Of a stretch of 64,000 nucleotides of DNA, positions 1-8,097 are shown piece by piece. The position numbers and the translations under genes were made by a program. Numbering within the stretch: the first letter of the stretch is position 1; every line of letters begins with the position of its first letter. Under the pieces are notes generated by a model. The model was not told where the DNA came from. It saw only the letters and a list, made by a program, of their open reading frames with translations, and searched no databases. Source of the stretch: Flavobacterium tegetincola DSM 22377 (GTDB lineage: Bacteria; Bacteroidota; Bacteroidia; Flavobacteriales; Flavobacteriaceae); the NCBI RefSeq assembly GCF_000425485.1, contig NZ_KE384383.1, positions 16,247 through 80,246 on the forward strand, read 5' to 3'.

Positions 1-1
1 T

Positions 2-529
2 TTAGGTGGTGGTGAGAAATATTTTTCAGATTATAACATCGAAGTTTCAAAGAAATTTTCTAAAAATTTTAGAGGAAACTTTATGTTTATCAATCAATAT
101 TACAATGACAGGTTGATCAAGGGTAGCTTTATAGAAAATGTTGTTAAAACCAATATTCTCTTTGCTGAAGGAATTTATACGTTCTCAGGTTCTCGATCAC
201 TTACAGTTGGTGCAGAACATATGTGGGCGGATAACGACAGAAAAAATTGGGCTTCACTTTTAGTAGAATACAATCATAACATGAACTGGTCTGTATTTGT
301 TATGGACATGTACAACTACGGTTTTGAAGAAGAAGGAAATCTTATTGATGACGCGTATGACTTGTTTAAAATTCATTTTTATAATGCGGGAATAACCTAC
401 AGAAAAAACAGCTCTCGATTCTCTCTTGGATATGGACGTCAAAGAGGTGGCTTAGTTTGTGCAGGAGGCGTTTGCCGCTTTGTACCGCCAAGTACGGGAT
501 TGTCTTTTACCATTTCTACATCGTTTTAA
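2..529 (+). CDS. Outer-membrane beta-barrel protein, C-terminal part (5' end outside window)
   Basis: The reading frame is open from base 2, so the start lies upstream of the window; 175 residues are visible. The sequence alternates polar and hydrophobic residues with many Tyr, Phe and Gly, and ends in LSFTISTSF with a terminal Phe, which is the usual last strand of an outer-membrane barrel recognised by the BAM machinery. The pattern recalls the DUF6029 family of Bacteroidota, a putative porin-like protein, but without the N-terminus this is only a guess. It ends before a strong shared terminator and converges on the heme A synthase gene. Confidence 0.75.
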   Translation, partial: LGGGEKYFSDYNIEVSKKFSKNFRGNFMFINQYYNDRLIKGSFIENVVKTNILFAEGIYTFSGSRSLTVGAEHMWADNDRKNWASLLVEYNHNMNWSVFVMDMYNYGFEEEGNLIDDAYDLFKIHFYNAGITYRKNSSRFSLGYGRQRGGLVCAGGVCRFVPPSTGLSFTISTSF

Positions 530-545
530 AGCAATTCGAATTATA

Positions 546-589
546 AAAAAAAAAGCAGTTAACTTTAAAGGTTAACTGCTTTTTTTTTT
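546..589. terminator. Bidirectional rho-independent terminator
   Basis: A perfect 10-bp stem AGCAGTTAAC/GTTAACTGCT (554-563 and 571-580) with a 7-nt loop is flanked by an A tract on the left and a T tract on the right. It therefore serves both the barrel gene on the + strand and heme A synthase on the - strand. Confidence 0.9.
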
Positions 590-601
590 AGACTGTAAAA
601 T

Positions 602-1621
602 TTACTTGCTCAGTCGATGCAATGTAAAAGTCATTGAAGCTAATAGTAAAAAAGCCATTATTTGGTGTACTAATCCCAACCATAATGGAACTTGGAGCAG
701 CAATGTAAAGACACCTAATGTAAACTGTATGAAAACGAAAAGCAGTAAAATATTTAAGCCTCTTTTTTGACTTGTAACTAATACAAATTTCCGGGATTTA
801 TAATATAAAAATAAGATGAGTCCTACTACAATATAGGCTACATTTCGATGCACAAATTGGACGCCACTTTTTCCTTCCACCAAATTTAAAAACAGAGTTG
901 GCTGCTCAATTAAAACCGTTTCATGCATATATTGTTCTTCGCTCATCAATGGCCAATGGTTGTGAATCAAACCCGCATTTAAACCTGCCACAAACCCGCC
1001 ATAAATAATTTGAAAAATCAAAAAAACTAACGCCACTCGAGCTGTATTTCTCAAAGGAATAAAAACCGTTTGTCGATTTGGATACATTAAATCAAGTGCG
1101 ACCCACAATGTATACGCAAAGGTAATGAAGGCAAAGGTCAAGTGTAAAGCCAATCTAAAATGACTTACATCCGGATTGTCAATTAGTCCGCTTTTTACCA
1201 TAAACCAACCCAAGAATCCTTGGAAGCCGCCCATAAATAACAGAACGACGCACTTTTTTATGGTAGACGCATCTAGTCTTTTCTTGATCAAAAAGTATAC
1301 AAAAGGGACGATGAAAACCAATCCAATAATTCTACCTATAAAGCGGTGAAACCATTCCCAAAAATAAATAAATTCGTAATCGGCAAGTGTAAAATCATTG
1401 TGGATGTTGATTTTTTGGTACTCGGGAAATTTCTTGTATTCGTCAAAAGCTTGTTGCCATTTTTCTGCTGTAAGTGGTGGAAATGTATCCGTGACTAAAT
1501 GCCAATCGGTCATTGAAAGTCCCGAATTGGTGAGTCGGGTAATACCTCCAACTACAACCATTATAAACAATAAAACACAACCGGAGAGGAGCCAAATAAT
1601 GACTGATTTATCTTTTTTCAT
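602..1621 (-). CDS. ctaA: Heme A synthase, COX15/CtaA family
   Basis: Converts heme O to heme A in the cytoplasmic membrane, for the a-type hemes of terminal oxidases. The 339-residue protein has about eight membrane segments in two four-helix halves and the paired heme-ligand histidines of the family: FWEWFHR near residue 90, SHFRLALH near 150, FVHRN near 257 and VHQ near 319. The long loop with NSGLSMTDWHLV (about 32-43) and the EYQK motif are typical of the longer COX15 type. It reads towards the terminator at 546-589. A -7-like box at 1690-1697 supports the ATG at 1621. cbb3 oxidase itself uses heme B, so this enzyme implies a second, aa3-type oxidase elsewhere. Confidence 0.93.
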   Translation of the reverse strand: MKKDKSVIIWLLSGCVLLFIMVVVGGITRLTNSGLSMTDWHLVTDTFPPLTAEKWQQAFDEYKKFPEYQKINIHNDFTLADYEFIYFWEWFHRFIGRIIGLVFIVPFVYFLIKKRLDASTIKKCVVLLFMGGFQGFLGWFMVKSGLIDNPDVSHFRLALHLTFAFITFAYTLWVALDLMYPNRQTVFIPLRNTARVALVFLIFQIIYGGFVAGLNAGLIHNHWPLMSEEQYMHETVLIEQPTLFLNLVEGKSGVQFVHRNVAYIVVGLILFLYYKSRKFVLVTSQKRGLNILLLFVFIQFTLGVFTLLLQVPLWLGLVHQIMAFLLLASMTFTLHRLSK

Positions 1622-1689
1622 TTCTATGTAATTGGAAAGTTGGTTCAGATTTTTCCCTTACCACACCTTCTGTAAATCTCAATTAAATG

Positions 1690-1697
1690 CAAAATTA
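1690..1697 (-). promoter_or_regulatory. Candidate -7 box for ctaA
   Basis: On the minus strand this reads TAATTTTG, matching the Bacteroidota consensus TAnnTTTG. The predicted leader is about 65 nt. The motif is short and can occur by chance in A+T-rich DNA. Confidence 0.4.
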
Positions 1698-1731
1698 CTG
1701 CTTTTCTAAAACGGGTTGAACGAAACATTCG

Positions 1732-3147
1732 TTAATCTTTCTTTAAACCCATTTTTAAAGCTTTTTTAATTACAAATTCCAGAGCAGCTTCATACTCGTT
1801 AGCAATTGTTCCTTCTAAGATCGCTTCTTTTACCGCTTCTTTTAAAGTGCCAATTTCCCGACCGGGCTGCAAATTAAACAGTTCCATAATTTGTTCACCG
1901 GAAATAGGAGGTTGAAAATTCCGAACTTTATCGCGTTCTTCCACTTCCACAATTTTCTTCCGAACGATATTAAAATTGTTGTGGTACTTTTTAAATTTAG
2001 AAGGATTTTTGGTTGTTATATCTGCTTCGCATAAAACCATCAAATCATCCACTTCTTCACCAGCATCAAAAACCAAACGTCGTACGGCAGAATCAGTTAC
2101 TTCGTCTTGCGACAAAACAATAGGTCGCGAACTCATGATGACCATTTTTTGTACAAATTTCATCTTTTGGTTCAAAGGCATGTGCAATCGTTCAAATATT
2201 TTTTTGACCATTTTTCCGCCCAGAAATTCGTGTCCGTGAAATGTCCAACCTTGTCTTTTATTAAATTTTTTGGTAGGTGCTTTTCCAATATCATGCAATA
2301 ACGCTGCCCAACGAAGCCAGACATCATCTGTGTTGGGACAAATGTTATCTACAACTTCCAACGTGTGGTAAAAATTATTTTTATGGGTATGTCCCTCTAT
2401 TTCCTCCACTTGATTTAAGGCAGTCAATTCGGGTAAAATAGCGTCAAGTAATCCTGATTTGTACAATAATAGAAAACCTGTGGAAGGTTGGTCTGTCATT
2501 AAAATTTTATTCAATTCCTCTACAATACGTTCGCCAGAAATAATCGAAATTCGATCTTTGTTTTTTGTAATGGAATCAAAGGATGTCGACTCAATTTCAA
2601 AGTTCAATTGAGCTGCAAATCGAATACCTCGCATCATGCGTAACGGATCATCAGAATAAGTAATGTCTGGGTCAAGAGGCGTTTTAATAATTCTCTTTTC
2701 CAAATCGTTCAAGCCGTTGAAAGGATCTACTAATGTTCCAAAACTTTCTTTGTTTAATGACAAAGCCAGCGCATTTATCGTAAAATCTCTTCTGTTTTGA
2801 TCGTCTTCCAAAGTGCCATTTTCTACCAGAGGTTTTCTGCTGTCAAAATTATAAGACTCTTTTCGGGCGCCAACAAATTCAATATCAGTATCTTCAAATC
2901 GAAGCATTGCTGTTCCATAATTCTTAAAAACTTGGACTTTTGGTTTTCGGGGCAACAATTCAGAAACTTTTAACGCCAGTTCAATGCCGCTTCCTACAGC
3001 TACAATATCGATGTCTTTTTTAGCACTGCGGTTTAAAAGTAAGTCACGTACAAAACCACCAATTACATAGCTGTCCACTTCAAGTTCTTCAGAGGCTTTT
3101 GTAATAATTTCAAATATGGGATTTTTTAATGCTTGAGAATAGTTCAT
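1732..3147 (-). CDS. cca: CCA tRNA nucleotidyltransferase with HD domain
   Basis: Adds or repairs the 3'-CCA end of tRNAs in the cytoplasm, and is 471 residues long. The class II nucleotidyltransferase head shows GGFVRDLLL (about 30-38), the metal-binding DIDIV (46-50), RRDFTINALAL (about 119-129) and DDPLRMMRGIRFAAQ. The C-terminal half carries an HD phosphohydrolase motif, LLHDIGK, near residue 285, which in relatives has 2',3'-cyclic phosphatase activity. It begins 7 bp after the stop of the upstream small membrane-protein gene, so the two are probably cotranscribed. The nearby threonylcarbamoyl-AMP synthase is also a tRNA-maturation enzyme. Confidence 0.93.
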   Translation of the reverse strand: MNYSQALKNPIFEIITKASEELEVDSYVIGGFVRDLLLNRSAKKDIDIVAVGSGIELALKVSELLPRKPKVQVFKNYGTAMLRFEDTDIEFVGARKESYNFDSRKPLVENGTLEDDQNRRDFTINALALSLNKESFGTLVDPFNGLNDLEKRIIKTPLDPDITYSDDPLRMMRGIRFAAQLNFEIESTSFDSITKNKDRISIISGERIVEELNKILMTDQPSTGFLLLYKSGLLDAILPELTALNQVEEIEGHTHKNNFYHTLEVVDNICPNTDDVWLRWAALLHDIGKAPTKKFNKRQGWTFHGHEFLGGKMVKKIFERLHMPLNQKMKFVQKMVIMSSRPIVLSQDEVTDSAVRRLVFDAGEEVDDLMVLCEADITTKNPSKFKKYHNNFNIVRKKIVEVEERDKVRNFQPPISGEQIMELFNLQPGREIGTLKEAVKEAILEGTIANEYEAALEFVIKKALKMGLKKD

Positions 3148-3154
3148 TGTTTGT

Positions 3155-3643
3155 TTAAAGTTTAAGCAATTCCGTTATTGCTTGTTTCGCTTCTTCAGTC
3201 AGTTTGTCTTCGGATAACTTTCTTTTGAGTTCTGTTTTGGATAAATTTTTAAATTGTCTTCTAAAGAAGTTTACTTTTCTTGTGTTTACGTTTTCTATTT
3301 CCTTTTCGTTTTCATCAAAAAAATTTTCTTTTAAGTCTAAAATTTGACTCCGTCTTTTATAAAATAAGACGACTAATAAAATAAAATTTGTTATACTAAT
3401 TACGCCCAAATTCAAGCCGAAAGCAAGACTGAACTTAATTAAATTAAAGGTAGCACAAAGTAAAATTACGATTAAACTTGCTAAACTAAATTCGGGATAT
3501 TTTTTAGTAGTAATTGTAACTAATAATAAACTTAATATTCCAAAAATAAAAAATAAATCAAATTTATAATTAAGGTATAATGAGAGAATTACACTTGACC
3601 AAAGTATAAAAATTATCACTATTTCTATGGTAAATTTATTCAT
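3155..3643 (-). CDS. Small membrane protein of unknown function
   Basis: I do not recognise this family. From the ATG at 3643 it encodes 162 residues: about four hydrophobic segments in the first 95 residues, then a charged helical C-terminus (ENEKEIENVNTRKVNFFRRQ and onward) predicted to lie in the cytoplasm. An ATG further upstream at 3688 is open in frame, but a -7 box at 3668-3675 would lie inside that longer version, so the shorter start is preferred. Its stop is 7 bp from cca. It is more A+T-rich and more Lys/Ile/Leu-biased than its neighbours, so it may be a later insertion between tsaC and cca. Confidence 0.6.
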   Translation of the reverse strand: MNKFTIEIVIIFILWSSVILSLYLNYKFDLFFIFGILSLLLVTITTKKYPEFSLASLIVILLCATFNLIKFSLAFGLNLGVISITNFILLVVLFYKRRSQILDLKENFFDENEKEIENVNTRKVNFFRRQFKNLSKTELKRKLSEDKLTEEAKQAITELLKL

Positions 3644-3667
3644 TACGCTTTCTTTTGCTATGTGTTG

Positions 3668-3675
3668 CAAACGTA
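3668..3675 (-). promoter_or_regulatory. Candidate -7 box, decides the start of the 3155-3643 gene
   Basis: Minus-strand TACGTTTG fits TAnnTTTG and predicts a start of transcription near 3664, 21 nt before the ATG at 3643 and downstream of the alternative ATG at 3688. Confidence 0.45.
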
Positions 3676-3762
3676 TAAATGCAAACAATTATCGTTTTCA
3701 CTTAAATAGTACTATTCGTTAACTATGAAAAACATAATAATTTGTGAATTTGCGACGAAAAA

Positions 3763-4332
3763 TTATTTCCGAATGATTTTCACCTGTGAATCGTTTGTCA
3801 ATTTTATAATTGAAGATGGATTTCCAGCGCTTTTTTCGTGGTGCAAATTTACAACATAGTCCACGCCTTTTATAATTTCAGGACTGATTTCTTTAAAACA
3901 TTTTGGCGTCGGTTGGCCCGAAATATTTGCTGAGGTAGAAACCAGTGGTTTTTTCATGCGTTCTAATAATTTGAAACAAAAAGGCTCTTTAACCATTCTA
4001 ATTCCTAAGCTATTATCAGCTGCAATCAAGTTTGGTGCTACATTTTTTGGATTATCTAAAATTATAGTTGTGGGTTTATCCGCACATTCAACAATGTCCC
4101 ACGCCACTTCTGGCACTTCTTTAAAAACGTGATGAACCATACGATCGCCACTCATAAGTACAATCATACTCTGCGTTTCTGCTCGTTTTTTCAAGGCGTA
4201 TATTTTAGCTACTGCTTCCGCATTTGTCGCGTCACAACCAATTCCCCAAACCGTATCGGTAGGATAAAGTATAATTCCACCATTACTTATAACTTCAAAT
4301 GCGTTGTGTACTTCTTGATTAATTTGCTCCAT
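3763..4332 (-). CDS. tsaC: L-threonylcarbamoyladenylate synthase (Sua5/YciO/YrdC family)
   Basis: Makes threonylcarbamoyl-AMP from threonine, bicarbonate and ATP, the first step of the t6A modification at position 37 of ANN-decoding tRNAs. The 189 residues form a single YrdC domain with the nucleotide-site motif YPTDTVWGIGCD (about 23-34), KKRAETQSMIVLM (about 48-60), the substrate loop LGIRMV, and the family signature LVSTSANISGQPTPKCF. It lacks the C-terminal Sua5 extension, so it is the short TsaC type. It lies upstream of the small membrane protein and cca on the same strand. The gap upstream (4333-4459) separates it from a divergent glycosyltransferase. Confidence 0.92.
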   Translation of the reverse strand: MEQINQEVHNAFEVISNGGIILYPTDTVWGIGCDATNAEAVAKIYALKKRAETQSMIVLMSGDRMVHHVFKEVPEVAWDIVECADKPTTIILDNPKNVAPNLIAADNSLGIRMVKEPFCFKLLERMKKPLVSTSANISGQPTPKCFKEISPEIIKGVDYVVNLHHEKSAGNPSSIIKLTNDSQVKIIRK

Positions 4333-4437
4333 GCCGTGTTTTTTTGTAAAGGTATTTAAAATCAGAATAAGGAGTAATAGTAGGTGGAATAAAAATCAGT
4401 TAAATGCATAAATATTTCTTTATTAGTACAGGAAATT

Positions 4438-4445
4438 TATCTTTG
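4438..4445 (+). promoter_or_regulatory. Candidate -7 box for the GT4 glycosyltransferase
   Basis: TATCTTTG matches TAnnTTTG and lies 14 bp before the ATG at 4460. No clear TTG is seen at -33. Confidence 0.45.
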
Positions 4446-4459
4446 TCAAAAAAATAAAG

Positions 4460-5557
4460 ATGAGATTGATTCAGTTTACTGCAGCAGATGGATGGAGAGG
4501 TCATGAACAGAAGATTATTTATTTATATGAGGCTTTTCAAGAATTTGGACTTGTAGAAGACCAATGGATTATATGCAGGAATGATTCTGAAATCTTTAAA
4601 GTAGCGACAGAGAAGAAGTTGCAGGTTTTAGGTTATGACTTTAAATCAGAATATGATACGTCATTTGCAAAAAAACTAAAAAATATTTCACACAGTTTAA
4701 ATGCGGATGTTTTATTTATGCACAGCAGTAAAGCGCACACGCTAGGTGTTCTTTCCTCTCTTCTTTATGGAATGAAAACTAAAATGGTTTTATGCAGAAC
4801 TATGATTGAACGTGTAGATACCAACTTTTTTAGAAAATGGAAATACAATTACAAGGGAATACAAAAAATCATTTGCGTGTCTCAACCAGTAGTTGATATT
4901 TTGAAATTCGCCGTAAAAGATGCATCTAGAATGTCCATTGTGGGAAGTGTAACTGATATCCGAAAATTTGAAAATAGCAGTAAAAAAGGATATATTCATG
5001 AGAAATACGCCATTCCTCACGACTATAAAATTGTTGGAAACATTGCCGCTTTTACTCCGATGAAGGATTTGGTGACTTGGGTCAATACAGTAGAAGAACT
5101 TGTAAAAAGAAAGGTAAAAGCTAAATATGTTTTAATTGGAGAAGGTCCTTTGGAAGCAGAAATTAAAGAATTAGTTAAAGTAAAAGGTTTAGAAAATGAC
5201 ATCATTTTTGCAGGATTTGTAAAAAATGTTCCAGAATATTTACCTGAATTTGACGTGCTGCTATTTACCTCAATAAATGAACCTACTGGAGGAGTAATCT
5301 TAGAAAGTTATGCGTGTCATGTTCCTGTAGTGGGTACCGATGCTGGAGGAATTCCCACTGTAATTATGGACAAGGTAACAGGATTATTAGCACGTAAGCA
5401 AGATGCAGTTGATTTTGCTGACAAGGTACTTTTTATCTTAGAAAATCAAGAAGAAAGAGATAATATGGTGGCGAATGGTTACAAATTTTTACTTGAAACT
5501 GGAACTAAAGAAGTTATTGCAAGAAAAATGATGATTGAATTAGAAGCTGTTTTGTAA
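4460..5557 (+). CDS. Glycosyltransferase family 4 (GT-B fold)
   Basis: A retaining GT-B glycosyltransferase of 365 residues, expected to act at the cytoplasmic face of the membrane on a lipid-linked glycan. The N-terminal acceptor domain begins MRLIQFTAADGWRGHEQ, and the C-terminal nucleotide-sugar domain shows GNIAAFTPMKDL, LIGEGPLEAEI, and the E-x7-E region LESYACHVPVVGTDAGGIPTV near residue 285. The donor and acceptor cannot be read from sequence. It is the first of five glycosyltransferases in 4.7 kb and converges, with a 3-bp gap, on the rhamnosyltransferase-like gene. Confidence 0.88.
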   Translation: MRLIQFTAADGWRGHEQKIIYLYEAFQEFGLVEDQWIICRNDSEIFKVATEKKLQVLGYDFKSEYDTSFAKKLKNISHSLNADVLFMHSSKAHTLGVLSSLLYGMKTKMVLCRTMIERVDTNFFRKWKYNYKGIQKIICVSQPVVDILKFAVKDASRMSIVGSVTDIRKFENSSKKGYIHEKYAIPHDYKIVGNIAAFTPMKDLVTWVNTVEELVKRKVKAKYVLIGEGPLEAEIKELVKVKGLENDIIFAGFVKNVPEYLPEFDVLLFTSINEPTGGVILESYACHVPVVGTDAGGIPTVIMDKVTGLLARKQDAVDFADKVLFILENQEERDNMVANGYKFLLETGTKEVIARKMMIELEAVL

Positions 5558-5560
5558 GAA

Positions 5561-6409
5561 TTATTTCACTTTATAAACACCGATACTTTTCTTGATCACC
5601 TTACTCATTAAGGTAAGTTTGACGTGCATAAAGTTCCTAAAACTTTTGAATTGCCATTCTTTAAATGGAATTATTTTATTTGTAATTACAGCGTTTATAG
5701 CGTCAGAAACTATAAACGTTCTGCTTATTTCATTCCAATCCACTTTTCCATAACCATCAAATTCGTTGACTTTATTTTTCTCGTGAATAATGGACATCCA
5801 CAATCTTCTGTCTGAAATTTGCTGGATGTTCGTTTCTTTTTTCCAAGCGGTATGGTCATTGGACCAAACGGTTTTAGGATTCACATTTCGTTCAATTAAA
5901 CTGATAAACGGATTGAAAACGTGCTCTTTTTTGCCCAAAATAAATTGCGGCTCAATTTGCAGCGTAAATCCTTTTATGATATCAATGGCTTGATATTCTT
6001 GTTTGTTGAATGATTTTTGAATTGCATCAATATAGTCCACATGGACACAATCGTCGTTATCAATTCGGGTAGTAATTAAGTACGGTTTTGTGGCGTGTTC
6101 TGAAACATGTTCCTTTATTGACGGTTGAAAAGCACCCATTCCATCAATGAAAAATAATTTTATAAATGGATAATTGGCAGTCAGCTTTTCTAAACGAGTT
6201 TTGAATTTTGGTGTTGTAGTTTCATCTAGATACAGAAGCCAAGAAAAATTTTTATTTTTTTGTGCAATAACAGATGGAAAGCAGAAATTTTCAAACAATT
6301 CCAACCGGTCTTCCATCCATTCATCCGTAAGAAGAGAGCCCTTATTCTTGGTAAAATCCCATTGTGGATTTCTCAAATTAAAACGGGTAATTAAAAAGTG
6401 GTCAAACAT
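5561..6409 (-). CDS. Putative rhamnosyltransferase-like glycosyltransferase (PF11316 type)
   Basis: The 282-residue protein starts MFDHFLITRFNLRNPQW and has the opening pattern of the putative rhamnosyltransferase family, with RLELFENFCFPSVIAQ and FSWLLYLDETTTP at about 35-70. RIDNDDC at about 117-123 looks like the DxD metal and nucleotide-sugar site of a GT-A fold. The real donor sugar is unproven; rhamnose is only the family name. The start is 21 bp after the stop of the upstream GT2 gene, so the two form a short operon. No signal peptide is seen, so it is probably cytoplasmic. Confidence 0.75.
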   Translation of the reverse strand: MFDHFLITRFNLRNPQWDFTKNKGSLLTDEWMEDRLELFENFCFPSVIAQKNKNFSWLLYLDETTTPKFKTRLEKLTANYPFIKLFFIDGMGAFQPSIKEHVSEHATKPYLITTRIDNDDCVHVDYIDAIQKSFNKQEYQAIDIIKGFTLQIEPQFILGKKEHVFNPFISLIERNVNPKTVWSNDHTAWKKETNIQQISDRRLWMSIIHEKNKVNEFDGYGKVDWNEISRTFIVSDAINAVITNKIIPFKEWQFKSFRNFMHVKLTLMSKVIKKSIGVYKVK

Positions 6410-6430
6410 TTGAAAGTTAAATTTAATAAA

Positions 6431-7204
6431 TTACTGGTTTTCCTTGTACAGTCGTTCAAGTTCTTTATATCGGGCAGTAACGCTCAAAGCGTTTAAGTAG
6501 CAAATTACAATTCCTTTTCTACCGTCTAAAATGCCAAGTCGAATCAAATATTGGTAGAGGAAATTATAAATAGAATGTCCATAATAATGAAACACAGTAG
6601 GTTTAAAGCCACTTTGGTATTTTTCTCTGGCTTTCAATTTGCCGTATGTGATCATCTTTTTCTTGTACGATTCATAATCAGCATAGGAGTAGTGAATCAG
6701 GCGATGTTTGAAATAAGTGATTTTGCCATCCACGTCTAGTTTTTCATGGACCAGACGTTTGTGAGTATATCTGCACTTGTCCTTCTTGAATAACCTAAAA
6801 ATTCGGTCGGTCTGCCAGCCGCTGAACCGCAAAACTTTCTTTTTAAAGTAAAATTTTCGGTAAAACAGATAAGCGCTAATTTCTTGATTTTGCGAAACGG
6901 TTTCAATTATTTCTGCTTTTAGTGCAGGAGTCAAACGTTCGTCGGCATCAATAAATAAAATCCAATTATTTTTGGCTTGATCAATTGCAAAATTTCGCTG
7001 CGACGTATAATTCTCAAATTTATTGACTACAAATCGGACATTTGAAAACGATTCGCAAATTGATTTTGTCTGATCCGTACTCATGGAATCAATAACGATT
7101 ACCTCATCAGCAAACTCTAAGTCGCTCAGTAACTCGTACATATGCGCTTCCTCGTTCAAGGTGATGATTAAAACCGATATTTTTTCGTGTGGTTGCAATT
7201 CCAT
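6431..7204 (-). CDS. Glycosyltransferase family 2, LPS-core type (WaaE/KdtX-like)
   Basis: An inverting GT-A transferase of 257 residues from the ATG at 7204, beginning MELQPHEKISVLIITLNEE. It has DEVIVIDSMSTDQT (about 35-48), NFAIDQAKNNWILFIDADERLTPAL with its DxD-type site near residue 90, and an amphipathic C-terminal half. This is the pattern of WaaE/KdtX glucosyltransferases of the lipopolysaccharide inner core. An in-frame ATG at 7354 is open, but a minus-strand -7 box at 7223-7230 and the divergent gene's promoter lie within that extension. It is cotranscribed with the downstream rhamnosyltransferase-like gene. Confidence 0.86.
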   Translation of the reverse strand: MELQPHEKISVLIITLNEEAHMYELLSDLEFADEVIVIDSMSTDQTKSICESFSNVRFVVNKFENYTSQRNFAIDQAKNNWILFIDADERLTPALKAEIIETVSQNQEISAYLFYRKFYFKKKVLRFSGWQTDRIFRLFKKDKCRYTHKRLVHEKLDVDGKITYFKHRLIHYSYADYESYKKKMITYGKLKAREKYQSGFKPTVFHYYGHSIYNFLYQYLIRLGILDGRKGIVICYLNALSVTARYKELERLYKENQ

Positions 7205-7222
7205 TAAGTAGGATATATTCAA

Positions 7223-7248
7223 CAAATATAAATTATTTACTATTTTTG
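7223..7248. promoter_or_regulatory. Divergent promoter pair between two GT2 genes
   Basis: The minus strand has TATATTTG (7230-7223) serving the gene starting at 7204. The plus strand has TATTTTTG (7241-7248) serving the gene at 7273. The two boxes are 10 bp apart, so the promoters overlap back to back. Confidence 0.5.
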
Positions 7249-7272
7249 CAATGGAATAATTGAAAAAAAAAC

Positions 7273-8097
7273 ATGAAAATTTCTGTAATAGTAAGTACGT
7301 ACAATGCCGAAAAGTGGTTGGAGAAGGTTTTGATTGGATACAGTTGTCAAACATATAGTGATTTTGAAGTCATTATTGCAGACGATGGTTCTCGTGAAAC
7401 TACCAAAGAATTGATTGATAAATATGCAGCAAATTATCCCGTTCCTTTAAGACATTTGTGGCACGAAGATCAAGGATACCGTAGACAAGAACTACTGAAC
7501 ATCGCCATTGTTGAAGCTAAAAACGAATACATTTTGATGACCGATGGTGATTGTATTCCCCGAAAAGATTTTGTAGAAGTTCATGCAAAAAATGCACAAC
7601 GAGGACGTTTTTTATCTGGAGGTTATTGCAAACTTAGCATGAAAGTAAGCGAAGAAATTACTAAGGATGATATTCTTGCCGAAAATTGTTTTGACGTAAA
7701 ATGGCTTAAAAGCAAAGATAAATTGGGCTTTTCGCAAACACTTAAACTTTCTAGTGATGGCGTTTTAGGAACTATTTTAGACACAGTAACGCCAACTAAT
7801 CCTTCGTTTAACAACTGTAATTCGTCTGGTTTTAGAGACGATATGATTGCAATAAACGGTTATGATGAACGAATGAAATATGGTGGTCCAGATCGTGAAT
7901 TTGGCGAACGCTTGGAAAACAACGGAATTAAAGGAATGCAAATTAGACACAAAGCCATTTGCCTTCATTTAGATCACGCACGCGGTTATAAAACACCAGA
8001 ATCATTAGCTGCAAATTTGGCTATTCGTTCAGATGTGAAAAAGCAAAACAGCGTTTGGACACCGTACGGAATTGTGAAAGAGGAAAAGAAAGCTTAA
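7273..8097 (+). CDS. Glycosyltransferase family 2 with galactosyltransferase-type C-terminal domain
   Basis: A GT-A transferase of 274 residues. The N-terminal domain begins MKISVIVSTYNAEKWLEKVL, with DFEVIIADDGS at about 30-40 and the catalytic-site motif MTDGDCIPRKDF near 92. The C-terminal half has NGYDERMKYGGPDREFGERLENNG (about 196-219), the motif shared with beta-1,4-galactosyltransferases and chondroitin-type GT2 enzymes, where it binds the acceptor. The product is probably a surface glycan or LPS outer core. Its last 4 bp overlap the end of the convergent heptosyltransferase-like gene. Confidence 0.87.
   Translation: MKISVIVSTYNAEKWLEKVLIGYSCQTYSDFEVIIADDGSRETTKELIDKYAANYPVPLRHLWHEDQGYRRQELLNIAIVEAKNEYILMTDGDCIPRKDFVEVHAKNAQRGRFLSGGYCKLSMKVSEEITKDDILAENCFDVKWLKSKDKLGFSQTLKLSSDGVLGTILDTVTPTNPSFNNCNSSGFRDDMIAINGYDERMKYGGPDREFGERLENNGIKGMQIRHKAICLHLDHARGYKTPESLAANLAIRSDVKKQNSVWTPYGIVKEEKKA

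Noticed and set aside
7205..7354. A 50-residue N-terminal extension of the GT2 gene on the minus strand.
   Set aside because: It covers the divergent promoters and the start of the opposite gene; GT2 proteins begin with the SVLIITLNEE strand.
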